A DNA stretch of 64,000 nt from Bacteroidales bacterium. GTDB lineage: Bacteria; Bacteroidota; Bacteroidia; Bacteroidales; F082. The position numbers were made by a program, and so were the translations under genes. Shown piece by piece: positions 23,439-34,913 of the stretch. Within the stretch, counting starts at the first letter, position 1; every line of letters begins with the position of its first letter. The stretch is from positions 1-64,000 of the forward strand of contig JAFYNK010000055.1 in the NCBI GenBank assembly GCA_017548125.1, in the 5' to 3' direction. Below the pieces are notes generated by a model that ran no database searches, had not been told where the DNA came from, and saw only the letters and a list, made by a program, of their open reading frames with translations.

Positions 23439-24833
23439 ATGGCAACACAACAAACACGTACAGAATCCGACCTCATCGGAGCACGCGAGATTCCAATGGA
23501 ATGCAAGTATGGCGTTCAAACACTTAGAGCTATTGATAACTTCCCAATCACAGGTATTGGCATCAATCGTTATCCTAATATCGTTAAGTATTTAGGCGTT
23601 ATTAAAAAAGCAGCAGCTGTAGCTAACTACGAAACAGGTAAAATCAGCAAAGAAATTTACGAAGGTATCGTAAAAGCTTGTGACGATGTTATGGCAGGCA
23701 AATACAACGATCAATTCCCAGTTGACGTTATTCAAGGTGGTGCTGGTACTTCAACAAACATGAATGCTAACGAAGTTATCGCTAACATCGCTTTGGAATA
23801 TATGGGCCACCAACCAGGTCAATATGAATTCTGTTCACCTAACGACCATGTTAACGGTTCACAATCAACAAACGACGCTTATCCATGCGCAGTACATTTA
23901 GCAATGTACGCCGACCACCTCGAAATGGTTAAACATTTGGATATGCTCATCGAATCTTTAGAAAAGAAAGCTGAAGAATACAAAAACATCATTAAGATGG
24001 GTCGTACACAGCTCCAAGACGCTGTTCCTATGACATTAGGTCTTACATTCAATGCTTTCGCTCAATCAATGAAGAATGAAAAAGAACACCTTCTTCAAGC
24101 AGCTAAAGAATTATTATATAGCAACATGGGTGCAACAGCTATCGGTACAGGTATCTGTTCAACATTAGAATATAGAGAAGTATGTCTCCGCGCTTTACGC
24201 GAAATCACAGGCTGGGACATCCAATTAGCAAAAGACTTCGTACAAGCTACATCAGACGCTACTCCAATGTTAGTTTACTCAAGCGCATTGAGAACACTCT
24301 GCACAAGCTTATGCAAAGTATGTAACGACTTACGTTTAATGAGCTCAGGTCCACGTTGCGGCTTAGGCGAAATCAGCCTCCCAGCATTACAACCAGGTTC
24401 ATCAATCATGCCAGGTAAAGTTAACCCAGTTATCCCAGAAGTAGTTAACCAAATCTGCTACCGCGTTATGGGTAACGACCACTGCATCATGCTCGGCGCT
24501 AACAACGCTCAATTAGAACTCAACGTTATGGAACCAGTTATGGTTTACGCATTGTTAGAATCAATCGAATTGATGCAAAACGGCTTCGACGTATTACGTA
24601 CACTCTGTATCGACGGTATCGTAGCAAACGAAAAACGTTGCAAAGAATTAGTTGAAAACAGCGTTGGCGTTATCACAGCTTTAGTTCCTGTCATCGGTTA
24701 CAAACCATGTACAAAACTTGCTAAAGAAGCTATCGAAACAGGTAGAGGCGTTATGGATCTCGTAAGAGAACAAGGTTTGTTAACAGAAGAACAAATCGCA
24801 GACGCTATGTCAACAAAGAGAATTATGCTCTAA
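23439..24833 (+). CDS. aspA: Aspartate ammonia-lyase (aspartase)
   Basis: 464 residues. Converts L-aspartate to fumarate and ammonia. The fumarase/aspartase signature GSSIMPGKVNP holds the catalytic serine. Other landmarks are GGAGTSTNMNANEV, NDHVNGSQSTNDAYP and GRTQLQDAVPMTLG. AspA is separated from fumarase C by context and by the TSDATPMLVYSSALRTL block; the fit to aspartase is good but not proven. Codon use is strongly biased to C-ending codons. It sits just before nqrA-F and frdCAB, so it feeds fumarate to the respiratory chain. Confidence 0.87.
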   Translation: MATQQTRTESDLIGAREIPMECKYGVQTLRAIDNFPITGIGINRYPNIVKYLGVIKKAAAVANYETGKISKEIYEGIVKACDDVMAGKYNDQFPVDVIQGGAGTSTNMNANEVIANIALEYMGHQPGQYEFCSPNDHVNGSQSTNDAYPCAVHLAMYADHLEMVKHLDMLIESLEKKAEEYKNIIKMGRTQLQDAVPMTLGLTFNAFAQSMKNEKEHLLQAAKELLYSNMGATAIGTGICSTLEYREVCLRALREITGWDIQLAKDFVQATSDATPMLVYSSALRTLCTSLCKVCNDLRLMSSGPRCGLGEISLPALQPGSSIMPGKVNPVIPEVVNQICYRVMGNDHCIMLGANNAQLELNVMEPVMVYALLESIELMQNGFDVLRTLCIDGIVANEKRCKELVENSVGVITALVPVIGYKPCTKLAKEAIETGRGVMDLVREQGLLTEEQIADAMSTKRIML

Positions 24834-24853
24834 TTTAAGATAAATTACAAAAC

Positions 24854-24890
24854 GGATGGTATCTTTTGATGCCATCCTTTTGTCGTTTTT
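24854..24890 (+). terminator. Intrinsic terminator after aspA
   Basis: ggatggtatc, loop tttt, gatgccatcc (10 base pairs, one wobble), followed by T-rich sequence ending in ttttt. It separates aspA from the nqr operon. Confidence 0.85.
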
Positions 24891-24955
24891 AAAAGTATAG
24901 TTGTAAATCCTTATCTAAAGTATATATTTACTTTTTTAAAAATAAACAACTTATT

Positions 24956-26302
24956 ATGATTAAAATTAAAAAAGGTATTGATATTCACCTTGTTGGCGAA
25001 GCAAAGAAAGAGATGAAGGTTTATGAACCTGCTCTCTATGCTATCAAGCCTCTCGATTTTATTGGTGTAATACCAAAATTACACGTGGCTGAAGGTGATG
25101 AAGTAAAAGTCGGTACCGTTTTGTTCCACGACAAAAAAAACGAAGATGTTTTCTTCACATCTCCTGTATCAGGTAAAGTGAAAGAGGTTGTCCGTGGTGA
25201 AAAACGTGTCATCTTGAAAGTCGTCGTTGAGTCAGATGGAAAATATGAAGCCATCGACTTCGGCAAGGCTGATCCTGCTAAATTATCACGCAATGAGGTG
25301 ATAGAAAAACTTATTCAAAGCGGAACATGGACAATGCTCCGTCAACGTCCTTACGCTACAATAGCTAAGGCTCAGGACAAACCTAAATGCATCGTAGTGT
25401 CAATGTTCGATACAGCTCCAATGGCTCCAGATAACAACTTTATCATCGCCAACCAAATGGAAGCTGTTAAGGCTGGCGCAGAAGCCCTCGCTAAATTGAC
25501 AGACGGTCAGGTTTATCTCAACGTAAACTCAGAAGAGACCAAAAAAGCTCTCGAAGCATTGAAGTTCTCTGCAAAGAACATCGTCGTTAACGTATTCCAA
25601 GGACCACACCCTGCTGGTAACGTAAGCACTCAACTCAACGTCTTATCACCAATAAATAAAGGTGAAGTCGTATGGTACTGCTACGCTCAAAATATCATCA
25701 GCATAGGTAACCTCTTCCTTACAGGTAACTACGACAGCAAGAGAATCTTCGCTTTCACAGGCTCAGAAGTAAAAGAACCAGTTTACTATTCAACACGCAT
25801 CGGCGCTGACTTGTCAGGTTTATATAACAACATTTCATCAGAAAATGTTCGTATAATCAGCGGCAACGTATTGACAGGTACAAAGATCAATGGCAACAAC
25901 GTTTTGGGATTCTACGACACTCAAGTCTCTGTGATTCCAGAAGGCGACCATTATCAGCTCTTTGGCTGGTTGGCTCCTAACTTCAAGAAGTTCACCTCAA
26001 CAAACACAATGGGCGCTTCATTATGCAAGAAGAGCAGCAAAGTGCTCGATACTAACCTCAACGGCGGTATCCGTCCACTCATCATGACAGGTAACTTCGA
26101 AAAAGTCTTCCCATTCGACATCTATCCAATGCAACTCATCAAGGCTTGTATCATCAAAGATATCGACCAAATGGAAGAACTTGGAATCTATGAAATCGAT
26201 GCTGAAGATTTCGCTTTGTGTGAAGTCATCGACCCATCGAAGACACCAATTCAACAAATCATACGTGAAGGCTTAGAATTGCTTCGCAAAGAAATGAACT
26301 AA
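24956..26302 (+). CDS. nqrA: Na+-translocating NADH:quinone reductase subunit A
   Basis: 448 residues, usual length. Peripheral cytoplasmic subunit of Na+-NQR that takes part in quinone binding. It begins MIKIKKGIDIHLVGEAKKEM with the typical N-terminal barrel-sandwich (VAEGDEVKVGTVLFHDK, FTSPVSGKVKEVVRGEKR). The later NGGIRPLIMTGNFEKVFPFDIYP block is a family landmark. First of six contiguous nqr genes. No clear TAnnTTTG promoter was found between the aspA terminator and this start. Confidence 0.93.
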   Translation: MIKIKKGIDIHLVGEAKKEMKVYEPALYAIKPLDFIGVIPKLHVAEGDEVKVGTVLFHDKKNEDVFFTSPVSGKVKEVVRGEKRVILKVVVESDGKYEAIDFGKADPAKLSRNEVIEKLIQSGTWTMLRQRPYATIAKAQDKPKCIVVSMFDTAPMAPDNNFIIANQMEAVKAGAEALAKLTDGQVYLNVNSEETKKALEALKFSAKNIVVNVFQGPHPAGNVSTQLNVLSPINKGEVVWYCYAQNIISIGNLFLTGNYDSKRIFAFTGSEVKEPVYYSTRIGADLSGLYNNISSENVRIISGNVLTGTKINGNNVLGFYDTQVSVIPEGDHYQLFGWLAPNFKKFTSTNTMGASLCKKSSKVLDTNLNGGIRPLIMTGNFEKVFPFDIYPMQLIKACIIKDIDQMEELGIYEIDAEDFALCEVIDPSKTPIQQIIREGLELLRKEMN

Positions 26303-26317
26303 TCGAATATCAATATT

Positions 26318-27463
26318 ATGGGATTACGTAAATTTATAGATAAAATAAAACCTAACTTTGAAGAAGGCGGCAAACTTTATTGCTTCCACTCATTCTTCGA
26401 TGCAATGGAGACATTCTTCTACGTTCCTAACAAGGTTACTATCAACGGTTCTCACGTAAGAGACGCTGTCGATATGAAACGTAATATGATTTATGTCCTC
26501 ATCGCTCTTATTCCTTGCTTCCTCTTCGGAACATGGAACATTGGTTTCCAACATTTTAGCTCTCATGGTGAAGTCGCAACATTGATGCAAAACTTCGGTT
26601 ACGGCTTGATGAAGATTTTACCTCTTTACATCGTGAGCTACGTTGTTGGTCTTGGCATTGAAATCATCTTTGCTCAGATCAGAAAAGAAGAAGTCAACGA
26701 AGGTTTCTTCGTAACAGGCTTCCTCATTCCTTTAATCATGCCTGCTGATGTGCCATTGTGGATGCTCGCTATCGCTGTAGCTTTCGCAGTTGTCATCGGT
26801 AAAGAAGTGTTCGGCGGTAGCGGTATGAACATCGTTAACCCTGCACTTTTGGCACGTGCTTTCATGTTCTTCTCATATCCTTCAAAGATGTCAGGCGACG
26901 GCATCTGGATCGCTGAAAAAGGCGATGCTATCAGTGGCGCAACACCACTCGGTACATTATTGAACGGCGGTGGAGTAGAACAACTTCCAAGCGTTATGGA
27001 TATGTTCATCGGAACAATTCCAGGCAGCGTTGGTGAAACATCAAAAATCGCTATCTTATTAGGCGCATTATTCCTCATCGTTACAGGCGTAGCAAGCCTC
27101 AGAATCATTCTCTCAACATTCGTCGGCGCAGCAGCATTAGGCTTGTTGTTCACAGCAATAGGCGTTTCAGAAGTTCCATTCTACTATCATTTCTTGATGG
27201 GCGGCTTCATGTTCGGTGCTATCTTCATGGCAACAGACCCTGTTACAGCAGCACAGACAAACACAGGTAAGATCATCTATGGCTTCCTCATCGGTGCTAT
27301 GGCAGTCTTGATTCGCGTTGCTAACCCTGGTTACCCAGAAGGTATGATGCTCGCTATCTTGTTACTCAACGTATTCGCTCCATTGATCGACTACTGTGTA
27401 GTAGCAATGAATATCAGTAAACGTAAAAAACGCTGGGCAAAAGCAGAAAGGAGTGCAAAATGA
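26318..27463 (+). CDS. nqrB: Na+-translocating NADH:quinone reductase subunit B
   Basis: 381 residues with about ten membrane segments. Carries covalent FMN on a threonine in the motif GDAISGATPLGT (middle of the protein) and binds riboflavin; part of the Na+ path. GGSGMNIVNPALLARAFMFFSYP and FMATDPVTAAQTNTGKIIYG are typical. It overlaps nqrC by four bases. Confidence 0.94.
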   Translation: MGLRKFIDKIKPNFEEGGKLYCFHSFFDAMETFFYVPNKVTINGSHVRDAVDMKRNMIYVLIALIPCFLFGTWNIGFQHFSSHGEVATLMQNFGYGLMKILPLYIVSYVVGLGIEIIFAQIRKEEVNEGFFVTGFLIPLIMPADVPLWMLAIAVAFAVVIGKEVFGGSGMNIVNPALLARAFMFFSYPSKMSGDGIWIAEKGDAISGATPLGTLLNGGGVEQLPSVMDMFIGTIPGSVGETSKIAILLGALFLIVTGVASLRIILSTFVGAAALGLLFTAIGVSEVPFYYHFLMGGFMFGAIFMATDPVTAAQTNTGKIIYGFLIGAMAVLIRVANPGYPEGMMLAILLLNVFAPLIDYCVVAMNISKRKKRWAKAERSAK

Positions 27464-28182
27464 AAGATAGATATATTTTCTTCTATATCACAGTCTTGAC
27501 AGCTGTAGTGGCATTATTGTTATCAGCAGCAGCATTGGTGTTACAACCATATCAAGAAGCAAATGTTAACAATGAAAAGATGATGAACATCTTACAAGCA
27601 GCCGACGTAAACGTAGAAGGCGCTAACGTTCAAGAGCTTTTCAATAAAGACTGCGTTAAAATGATGCTCGTTAACTCAAAAGGTGAAGTGGTTGAAGAAA
27701 CAACAGAAAACTACACATCATCTGCAGCTTTCAAAATGAACTTGAAAGATGAACTCTATAAGAGAGATAACGGACAAGATTTCGTATTGCCAATTATCGT
27801 TATTAATAATGGTAAGGAAAACGTTAACGTTCTTCCACTTCAAGGCGCTGGTCTTTGGGGTCCTATCTGGGGTTATATTGGTATGACATCAGACTTCCAA
27901 AATGTTGTCGGCGTTGTTTTCGACCACAAGTCAGAAACTCCTGGTTTAGGTGCTGAAATCACAACAGAGAAATTCAGAAGCCAATTCCAAGGCAAGACAA
28001 TATTCAGCGATGGTAAATTTGTTTCAATCGATGTTGTAAAAGGCGGCGTTGCTAACTTGGCAGCAGACCTTCAAAAACACTCTGTTGATGCCATCAGCGG
28101 TGGTACTATAACTTCACAAGGAGTTAATAATATGATAGAAAATGTGTTAGGATCTTATTTACCTTATATTGAAAAACAATGA
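27460..28182 (+). CDS. nqrC: Na+-translocating NADH:quinone reductase subunit C
   Basis: 240 residues. One N-terminal membrane helix ([19 protein letters not shown]) and a periplasmic FMN-binding domain. The flavinylated threonine is in the C-terminal motif [29 protein letters not shown] is another family block. It relays electrons between NqrDE and NqrB. It overlaps nqrD by four bases. Confidence 0.94.
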   Translation: MKDRYIFFYITVLTAVVALLLSAAALVLQPYQEANVNNEKMMNILQAADVNVEGANVQELFNKDCVKMMLVNSKGEVVEETTENYTSSAAFKMNLKDELYKRDNGQDFVLPIIVINNGKENVNVLPLQGAGLWGPIWGYIGMTSDFQNVVGVVFDHKSETPGLGAEITTEKFRSQFQGKTIFSDGKFVSIDVVKGGVANLAADLQKHSVDAISGGTITSQGVNNMIENVLGSYLPYIEKQ

Positions 28183-28787
28183 GTAAGAATTTAGAACTTT
28201 TAACAGCTCCATTACGCAAGGCAAATCCTGTCACAGTATTAATATTAGGTATATGCTCTGCTCTCGCCGTAACAGCTAAGCTCAAACCGGCATTGGTAAT
28301 GGCTCTTTCAGTAACAGTGGTTATCGCATTGTCAAACCTTGTTATCTCTTTATTAAGAAAAGGTATTCCTTCAAAGATACGTATCATCGTACAACTTATA
28401 GTTATTGCAACTTTAGTTATCTTGGTTGACCAATTCCTTAAGGCTTTCGTTTATGATGTAAGCAAACAGCTTTCAGTATTCGTAGGTCTTATCATCACCA
28501 ACTGTATCGTTATGGGTCGTCTCGAAGCTTTCGCTATGGGTAACGGTCCATGGGAATCATTGTTGGACGGTATAGGCAACGGTCTCGGTTACGGTATCAT
28601 TTTAGTTATTGTGGCTTTCTTCCGCGAACTTTTCGGTTCAGGAACATTGCTCGGTTTCCAAATCATCCCTGAAGGGCTTTACAATTTCGGATATATGAAC
28701 AACGGTCTTATGATTCTCCCTCCAATGGCATTGATCATTGTTGGTGTTATCATTTGGCTTCAAAAACCAGAGGAGGATAAGAAATAA
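28179..28787 (+). CDS. nqrD: Na+-translocating NADH:quinone reductase subunit D
   Basis: 202 residues with six membrane helices. It is paralogous to NqrE and to RnfA/E, and together with NqrE holds the intramembrane Fe-S centre; the cysteines in GICSALAV and [15 protein letters not shown] are the expected ligands. The start follows nqrC with an ATGA overlap and its stop touches nqrE (TAATG). Confidence 0.94.
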   Translation: MSKNLELLTAPLRKANPVTVLILGICSALAVTAKLKPALVMALSVTVVIALSNLVISLLRKGIPSKIRIIVQLIVIATLVILVDQFLKAFVYDVSKQLSVFVGLIITNCIVMGRLEAFAMGNGPWESLLDGIGNGLGYGIILVIVAFFRELFGSGTLLGFQIIPEGLYNFGYMNNGLMILPPMALIIVGVIIWLQKPEEDKK

Positions 28788-29404
28788 TGGAATCATTAAG
28801 TATTTTCATCCGTTCGATATTTATCGACAATATGATATTTGCATATTTCTTGGGAATGTGCTCATATCTCGCAGTGTCTAAAAACGTTAAGACATCATTC
28901 GGCCTTGGTGTAGCAGTCGTTTTTGTTCTCGCTATCACAGTGCCAATCAACTATTTGTTGGATAAATTCGTTTTGTCAGCAGGCGCATTGTCATGGATCA
29001 GCCCTAAGTTCGCTGATGTCAACTTAGACTTCTTGACATTCATCCTTTTCATTGCTATCATCGCATCTGTAGTTCAAATCCTTGAAATGGTGATAGAGAA
29101 ATTCTCACCTGCATTGTATTCTTCATTAGGTATCTTCTTGCCTCTTATCGCTGTTAACTGCGCTATCATGGGTGGCTGTCTCTTCATGCAAGAAAGAGAC
29201 TTCAGCTCAGTAGGCCAATCACTTTCTTACGGCTTAGGCTCAGGTCTTGGTTGGTTGCTCGCTATCGTAGGCATCGCAGCTATCAGAGAAAAGATCAGAT
29301 ATTCTCATGTTCCTAAATCATTAAAAGGTACAGGTATAGCATTCATCGTTACAGGTTTGATGGGCATCGCCTTCATGTCATTCCTCGGTATCACTTTCAA
29401 ATAA
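28787..29404 (+). CDS. nqrE: Na+-translocating NADH:quinone reductase subunit E
   Basis: 205 residues with six membrane helices. Cysteines in [13 protein letters not shown] and [14 protein letters not shown] correspond to the ligands of the Fe-S centre shared with Nqr[20 protein letters not shown] is a family landmark. It shares one base with the nqrD stop. Confidence 0.94.
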   Translation: MESLSIFIRSIFIDNMIFAYFLGMCSYLAVSKNVKTSFGLGVAVVFVLAITVPINYLLDKFVLSAGALSWISPKFADVNLDFLTFILFIAIIASVVQILEMVIEKFSPALYSSLGIFLPLIAVNCAIMGGCLFMQERDFSSVGQSLSYGLGSGLGWLLAIVGIAAIREKIRYSHVPKSLKGTGIAFIVTGLMGIAFMSFLGITFK

Positions 29405-29435
29405 TTATTGTTACAGTTTAAAAAAAGAAAAAGAA

Positions 29436-30680
29436 ATGAGTAATACATCAATCATTATATTAAGTATTTTAGTATTCTTGGTCGTTGTCTTGATTCCTGT
29501 AACAGTATTAGTTATGGTTAGAAAGAAACTTGCTCCACAAGGCAAAGTTAAGATCAACATCAACGATGAAAAAGAAATCGAAGTAGAACCAGGTAACTCA
29601 TTGCTTGGTACATTAGCTAACGAACAAATATTCCTTCCATCAGCATGTGGCGGTGGCGGTAGCTGCGGTATGTGTCGTTGCCAAGTTCTCGAAGGCGGCG
29701 GTACAATCCTTCCTACAGAAACTGGTTTCTTCAGCAGAAAAGAACAACAAGATAACTGGAGACTCGGTTGTCAAGTTAAAGTTCGCGAAGACATGAAGAT
29801 TCGCATCAACCCACAAATCTTCGGTATCAAGAAGTGGGAATGTGAAGTTGTAAGCAACAGAAACGTTGCTACATTCATCAAGGAATTCGTCGTTAAACTT
29901 CCAGAAGGCGAACACCTCAAGTTCTTATCAGGCGGTTATATCCAAATCGACGTTCCTGCTATCGACGTTAATTACAAAGACATCGACGTTGATGAAGAAT
30001 ACAGAGCTGACTGGGAAAAATTCGGTATGTTCGACCTCGTCATGCATAACCCTGAACCACAGTTCAGAGCTTATTCAATGGCTAGTTACCCAGCTGAAGA
30101 TAACATCATCATGCTCAACGTTCGTATCGCAACACCTCCATTCGACAGAGTTAATGGCGGCTTCATGAAGGTAAATCCAGGTGTTTGTTCATCATACATC
30201 TACTCATTGAAACCAGGTGACAAAGTCACTATCAGCGGTCCTTACGGTGAGTTCCACATCAAAGATACAAAACGCGAAATCATCTTCATCGGTGGTGGTG
30301 CTGGTATGGCTCCAATGCGTTCACATATCTTGGATTTATTCCTTACAAAACACACCGACAGAAAAGTATCATACTGGTACGGAGGTCGTTCATTACGTGA
30401 ACTCTTCTATATCGAAGACTTCAGAAAGATCGAAGAAGAAAATCCAAACTTCAAGTTCAATATCGCTCTTTCTGCACCTCTTCCAGAAGATAACTGGACA
30501 GGTTATGTCGGAAATATCCACGAAGTATTGTTAGAAAACTATCTTAAGAATCATAGCGAACCAGAAGAAATCGAATACTATCTCTGCGGTCCTCCAATGA
30601 TGACAGCTGCTGTCTTGAAGATGCTCGACAGCCTTGGCGTGCCAAAAGAAATGATTTCATTCGACGACTTCGGTGGATAA
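29436..30680 (+). CDS. nqrF: Na+-translocating NADH:quinone reductase subunit F
   Basis: 414 residues. Entry point for electrons from NADH. An N-terminal membrane helix is followed by a [2Fe-2S] domain ([13 protein letters not shown], then GCQVKV), an FAD domain ([10 protein letters not shown]) and an NADH-binding domain ([42 protein letters not shown]). Length and motifs are normal. Last gene of the nqr operon. Confidence 0.95.
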   Translation: MSNTSIIILSILVFLVVVLIPVTVLVMVRKKLAPQGKVKININDEKEIEVEPGNSLLGTLANEQIFLPSACGGGGSCGMCRCQVLEGGGTILPTETGFFSRKEQQDNWRLGCQVKVREDMKIRINPQIFGIKKWECEVVSNRNVATFIKEFVVKLPEGEHLKFLSGGYIQIDVPAIDVNYKDIDVDEEYRADWEKFGMFDLVMHNPEPQFRAYSMASYPAEDNIIMLNVRIATPPFDRVNGGFMKVNPGVCSSYIYSLKPGDKVTISGPYGEFHIKDTKREIIFIGGGAGMAPMRSHILDLFLTKHTDRKVSYWYGGRSLRELFYIEDFRKIEEENPNFKFNIALSAPLPEDNWTGYVGNIHEVLLENYLKNHSEPEEIEYYLCGPPMMTAAVLKMLDSLGVPKEMISFDDFGG

Positions 30681-30687
30681 TATTTTG

Positions 30688-30754
30688 GCTATGAGCAGCG
30701 AGCTATGATCAATGGGCAATTTTTGTTCACAACTCATAGCTCACAGCTCAAAGC
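30688..30754. repeat. Imperfect palindromic word array between nqrF and the SLC13 gene
   Basis: Left arm gctatgagcagcgagctatg, right arm aactcatagctcacagctc, related as inverted repeats with mismatches. It is the only notable structure in the 114-base gap. Confidence 0.6.
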
Positions 30755-30794
30755 GTAATAAGGAAAAACAATTTTAAAAACAGCAAAAAACAAA

Positions 30795-32240
30795 ATGAAT
30801 CAATTGTTCCAAAAAGGTCCAGTAATAAAAGTTACTATTGCAACTATAGTAGCCCTCGTGTTGTGGTTATTACCAGCTGCAACATTAGGATTACCAAACA
30901 TTTCAGTCGTTGAACATCGTGTCATCGCTATCTTCGTATTAGCTTTGATATTATGGTTCACAGAAGCTATCCCATCATGGAAGACATCAATTTTAATCGT
31001 TGTTGTTCTCCTTCTGACTTGTTCAGACCAAGCAATCATCCTTTTACAAGAAGGTGGTAAAGAAGCTTTCAAAGGCATAGCTCTTTCACACAAATCAATC
31101 ATGGGATCTTTCGCTGATCCTACAATCATGCTCTTCTTAGGCGGTTTCGTTATCGCAATCATGGCATCAAAAATGGGTATCGATGCACAACTCGCTAGAG
31201 TATTGTTAGCACCATTCGGAACTAGATCTGAAATGGTACTTTTAGGTTTCATCCTCGTAACAGGCGCATTCTCAATGTTTATCAGTAACACAGCAACAGC
31301 AGCTATGATGCTTACATTTATGGCTCCTGTATTGCGTCAGTTGCCTTCAAACAACAAAGGTAGAATTGCTCTTATCTTAGCTATTCCTATCGGCGCCAAC
31401 ATCGGCGGTATTGGTACTCCTGTAGGTACTCCTCCAAATGCCATCGCATTGAAATATTTGAACGAAAGCCTCGGATTCAACATCGGCTTCTTCGACTGGG
31501 CAATAGTAATGATGCCTTTCGTAATCATTTTGCTTTTATTATCTTGGTTCTTACTTCTCAAGTTATTCCCATTCACAGAAAAACACATTCACCTCAACAT
31601 CGAAGGTAATACTGCACAAGGTGCTCCTCTTATCATTTCTTACATAACAATAGCTTTGACAATCTTGTTATGGTTAACAGACAACTTCACAGGTATCAAC
31701 GCTAACACAGTAGCTATGATTCCTATCGCTATCTTCTGCGTTACAGGTCTCTTCGGCAAGAAGGAACTCAAAGAAATCGATTGGGACGTTATCTGGTTGG
31801 TTGCTGGCGGTTTCGCACTCGGTACAGCATTAGACAAATCAGGTCTCGCTAAACACCTCGTTGAAGCTATTCCATTCGGACAATGGTCACCATTGATCGT
31901 TATCATCGGTGCAGGTTTGGTTTGCTGGTTCTTCTCAAACATCATCTCCAACACAGCTACAGCAGCTCTTATGATTCCTGTTATGGTTGCTGTTGGTACA
32001 GGTATGGGCAGCGTCCTCGAACCTTACGGCGGCATCGTGACACTTATCTTAGGTGTTACATTATCAGCATCTCTCGCTATGATTTTACCAGTAAGTACTC
32101 CTCCTAATGCTATCGCTTTCAGTTCAGGCATGGTCGATGTTAAAGACATGCGTACTGTAGGTATCATTGTTGGTGTTATTGGTCTCGTCTTAGCATTCTC
32201 ATTGCTTATCTTCGTCGGTAAAATGGGAATAATGCTTTAA
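30795..32240 (+). CDS. SLC13/DASS-family sodium:dicarboxylate (or anion) transporter
   Basis: 481 residues, about 11-12 membrane segments. The two substrate-binding signatures with Ser-Asn-Thr are MFISNTATAAMML and FFSNIISNTATAALMIPV, and the paired IGTPVGTPPNAIALKYL and LPVSTPPNAIAFSSG follow, as in VcINDY. Members move succinate, fumarate, malate or citrate with Na+. Position between nqr and frd argues for a C4-dicarboxylate, possibly using the Na+ gradient made by Nqr to export or import substrates of fumarate respiration. Confidence 0.9.
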   Translation: MNQLFQKGPVIKVTIATIVALVLWLLPAATLGLPNISVVEHRVIAIFVLALILWFTEAIPSWKTSILIVVVLLLTCSDQAIILLQEGGKEAFKGIALSHKSIMGSFADPTIMLFLGGFVIAIMASKMGIDAQLARVLLAPFGTRSEMVLLGFILVTGAFSMFISNTATAAMMLTFMAPVLRQLPSNNKGRIALILAIPIGANIGGIGTPVGTPPNAIALKYLNESLGFNIGFFDWAIVMMPFVIILLLLSWFLLLKLFPFTEKHIHLNIEGNTAQGAPLIISYITIALTILLWLTDNFTGINANTVAMIPIAIFCVTGLFGKKELKEIDWDVIWLVAGGFALGTALDKSGLAKHLVEAIPFGQWSPLIVIIGAGLVCWFFSNIISNTATAALMIPVMVAVGTGMGSVLEPYGGIVTLILGVTLSASLAMILPVSTPPNAIAFSSGMVDVKDMRTVGIIVGVIGLVLAFSLLIFVGKMGIML

Positions 32241-32272
32241 AAAAATTAAAAAAACATTAACATTAAATAATT

Positions 32273-32959
32273 ATGGCAAACAACGGTCTTTCATCAATTA
32301 CAAAAAAATTGATCATGGCAGTAACTGGAGGCGCTTTAGTATTTTTCCTCTTGTTCCATGCCTCAATGAACATTGTCGCAATCATCAAGCCAGAAGGCTA
32401 TAACAAGATTTGCGAATTCCTCGGTGCTAACTGGTATGCTTTAATAGCTACAGCAGGTTTGGCAGCTCTTATGGTGTTCCACCTTATTTATGCTTTCGTT
32501 TTGTCATTCCAAAACTACAGAGCACGTGGTAAACAACGCTATGCAGTAGTAGAAAAACAAGAAGGCGTATCATGGGCTTCAAAGAATATGCTCGTTATCG
32601 GTGCTATCGTTCTTCTCGGCTTAGGTTTACACTTATTCAACTTCTGGGCTAACATGCAATTGCCAGAAGTATTGCACAAATTAGGTATTCACGTAGAAGA
32701 AGATGTAATGGCACTTGTTGCTGATGGTTCACACTACATCGTCAACACATTCTCATGCACAGCTTATTCTATCATTTACTTAGTATGGTTGGCATTCTTA
32801 TGGTTCCACCTCGCACACGGCGTAGCAAGCGTTATGCAGTCAATCGGTTGGAACAACCATGTATGGCAAAATAGAATCGAAGTTATCGGTAAGATCATCG
32901 CAGCTCTTATCGTTGTATTATTCGCTTCAGTAGTTATTTATTATTGGTTAATTGGATAA
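32273..32959 (+). CDS. frdC: Fumarate reductase/succinate dehydrogenase cytochrome b subunit (type B)
   Basis: 228 residues with five membrane helices. This is the di-haem b anchor typical of type B enzymes of Bacteroidetes and Epsilonproteobacteria. Candidate haem histidines are in [28 protein letters not shown] and LWFHLAHGV. It passes electrons from menaquinol to FrdAB. It is followed after 4 bases by frdA. Confidence 0.9.
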   Translation: MANNGLSSITKKLIMAVTGGALVFFLLFHASMNIVAIIKPEGYNKICEFLGANWYALIATAGLAALMVFHLIYAFVLSFQNYRARGKQRYAVVEKQEGVSWASKNMLVIGAIVLLGLGLHLFNFWANMQLPEVLHKLGIHVEEDVMALVADGSHYIVNTFSCTAYSIIYLVWLAFLWFHLAHGVASVMQSIGWNNHVWQNRIEVIGKIIAALIVVLFASVVIYYWLIG

Positions 32960-32963
32960 GATT

Positions 32964-34904
32964 ATGAAAGAATTAAATTCAAAGATACCTGCAGGTCCTT
33001 TGTCAGAAAAATGGACAAATTATAAAGCTCACCAAAACTTGGTGAATCCTGCTAACAAGAGAAAATTAGACATCATCGTCATCGGTACAGGTTTGGCTGG
33101 TGCTTCAGCAGCAGCTTCATTCGGTGAGATGGGTTTCAACGTAAAAGTGTTCTGTATCCAAGACAGTCCACGTCGTGCTCACAGTATCGCTGCTCAAGGC
33201 GGTATCAACGCTGCTAAGAACTATCCTAACGATGGTGACAGCGTATATCGTCTTTTCTACGATACAATCAAAGGTGGTGACTACCGTGCACGTGAAGCTA
33301 ACGTCTATCGTTTGGCAGAATTAAGTAATAATATCATCGACCAATGTGTCGCTCAAGGCGTTCCTTTCGCACGCGAATACGGCGGATTATTAGCTAACCG
33401 TTCATTCGGTGGTGCTCAAGTATCCCGAACATTCTATGCACGCGGTCAAACCGGACAACAATTGCTCCTCGGTGCTTACGGCGCTTTATCAAAAGAAATA
33501 GAAAGAGGTACTGTTAAGATGTATGCTCGTCGCGAAATGATGGACGTTGTTCTCGTTGACGGTCGCGCTCGCGGTGTCATCATGCGTAACCTCGTAACAG
33601 GCGAACTCGAACGTTATGCAGCTCACGCTGTAGTTATCGCTTCAGGTGGTTATGGCCGTGTATTCTTCCTTTCAACAAACGCTATGTCATCAAACGGCTC
33701 AGCTGAATGGCAAGCTTATAAGAAAGGTGCTATGATGGCTAACCCTTGCTTCACACAAATCCACCCAACATGTATTCCAGTTCACGGCGACTACCAATCA
33801 AAACTTACTCTTATGAGTGAAAGTCTCCGTAACGACGGTCGTATCTGGGTTCCTAAGAATGAAAAAGTAGCAGAAAGATTACGTAAAGGCGAAATCAAAG
33901 CTAAAGACGTTGCTGAAGAAGAAAGAGATTACTACCTCGAAAGAAGATACCCTGCTTTCGGTAACCTCGTTCCTCGTGACGTTGCTTCACGCGCAGCAAA
34001 AGAAAGATGTGACGCTGGCTTCGGTGTTAACAACACTGGTCTCGCTGTATATCTCGACTTCAAAGAAGCTATCGGTCGTTTAGGTCAAAAAGTCGTTGAA
34101 GAAAAATATGGTAACCTCTTCGAAATGTACGAACGTATCGTTGACGATAACCCATACGAAACTCCAATGATGATCTATCCAGCTGTTCACTACACAATGG
34201 GTGGTCTCTGGGTTGACTATGAATTACAAACAACAATCCCTGGTTTGTTCGCAGCAGGTGAAGCTAACTTCTCCGACCACGGTGCTAACCGTCTCGGCGC
34301 TTCAGCTTTGATGCAAGGTCTTTCAGATGGTTATTTCATCTTGCCTTACACAATGCAAAACTACCTCTCAGACCAAATCGGCGTTCCACGCTTCAATCCA
34401 GACGCTCCAGAATTTATGGAAGCTGAAAAACAAATCCGTGAAAAGATCAACAGACTCATGGCTATCAACGGTAAACAAACTGTTGACTCAATCCACCGTC
34501 GCTTAGGTCTCATCATGTGGAACAAAGTCGGTATGGCTCGTAACGAACAAGGTTTGAAACAAGCTATCGAAGAAATCAAAGCTTTACGTAAAGAGTTCTG
34601 GCAAGACGTTAAAGTTCCTGCTACATCAGGCGGTATGAACAACGAACTTGAAAAAGCTCTTAGAGTAGCTGACTTCTTGGAAATGGGTGAGCTCATGGCA
34701 CGCGACGCTCTCATGCGTAACGAATCATGCGGCGGTCACTTCCGTGAAGAATTCCAAACTCCTGACGGCGAAGCAATGCGTAACGACGCAGAATATAGCT
34801 TCGTAGCAGCTTACGAATACCAAGGTCCTGACGCAGAACCTGTATTATATAAAGAAGAACTTAAGTTCGAAAATGTCGAGGTTAAACAAAGAAACTATAA
34901 ATAA
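32964..34904 (+). CDS. frdA: Fumarate reductase/succinate dehydrogenase flavoprotein subunit
   Basis: 646 residues. FAD-containing catalytic subunit. The dinucleotide fold is [21 protein letters not shown], the FAD-histidine linkage is in [16 protein letters not shown], and the substrate/proton-transfer region is in [18 protein letters not shown]. The sequence style ([23 protein letters not shown]) is that of type B quinol:fumarate reductases. I start at ATG 32964; a TTG start at 32952 would overlap frdC. Direction of catalysis cannot be told from the sequence, but the anaerobic context favours fumarate reduction. Confidence 0.94.
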   Translation: MKELNSKIPAGPLSEKWTNYKAHQNLVNPANKRKLDIIVIGTGLAGASAAASFGEMGFNVKVFCIQDSPRRAHSIAAQGGINAAKNYPNDGDSVYRLFYDTIKGGDYRAREANVYRLAELSNNIIDQCVAQGVPFAREYGGLLANRSFGGAQVSRTFYARGQTGQQLLLGAYGALSKEIERGTVKMYARREMMDVVLVDGRARGVIMRNLVTGELERYAAHAVVIASGGYGRVFFLSTNAMSSNGSAEWQAYKKGAMMANPCFTQIHPTCIPVHGDYQSKLTLMSESLRNDGRIWVPKNEKVAERLRKGEIKAKDVAEEERDYYLERRYPAFGNLVPRDVASRAAKERCDAGFGVNNTGLAVYLDFKEAIGRLGQKVVEEKYGNLFEMYERIVDDNPYETPMMIYPAVHYTMGGLWVDYELQTTIPGLFAAGEANFSDHGANRLGASALMQGLSDGYFILPYTMQNYLSDQIGVPRFNPDAPEFMEAEKQIREKINRLMAINGKQTVDSIHRRLGLIMWNKVGMARNEQGLKQAIEEIKALRKEFWQDVKVPATSGGMNNELEKALRVADFLEMGELMARDALMRNESCGGHFREEFQTPDGEAMRNDAEYSFVAAYEYQGPDAEPVLYKEELKFENVEVKQRNYK

Positions 34905-34913
34905 TTTTGCACT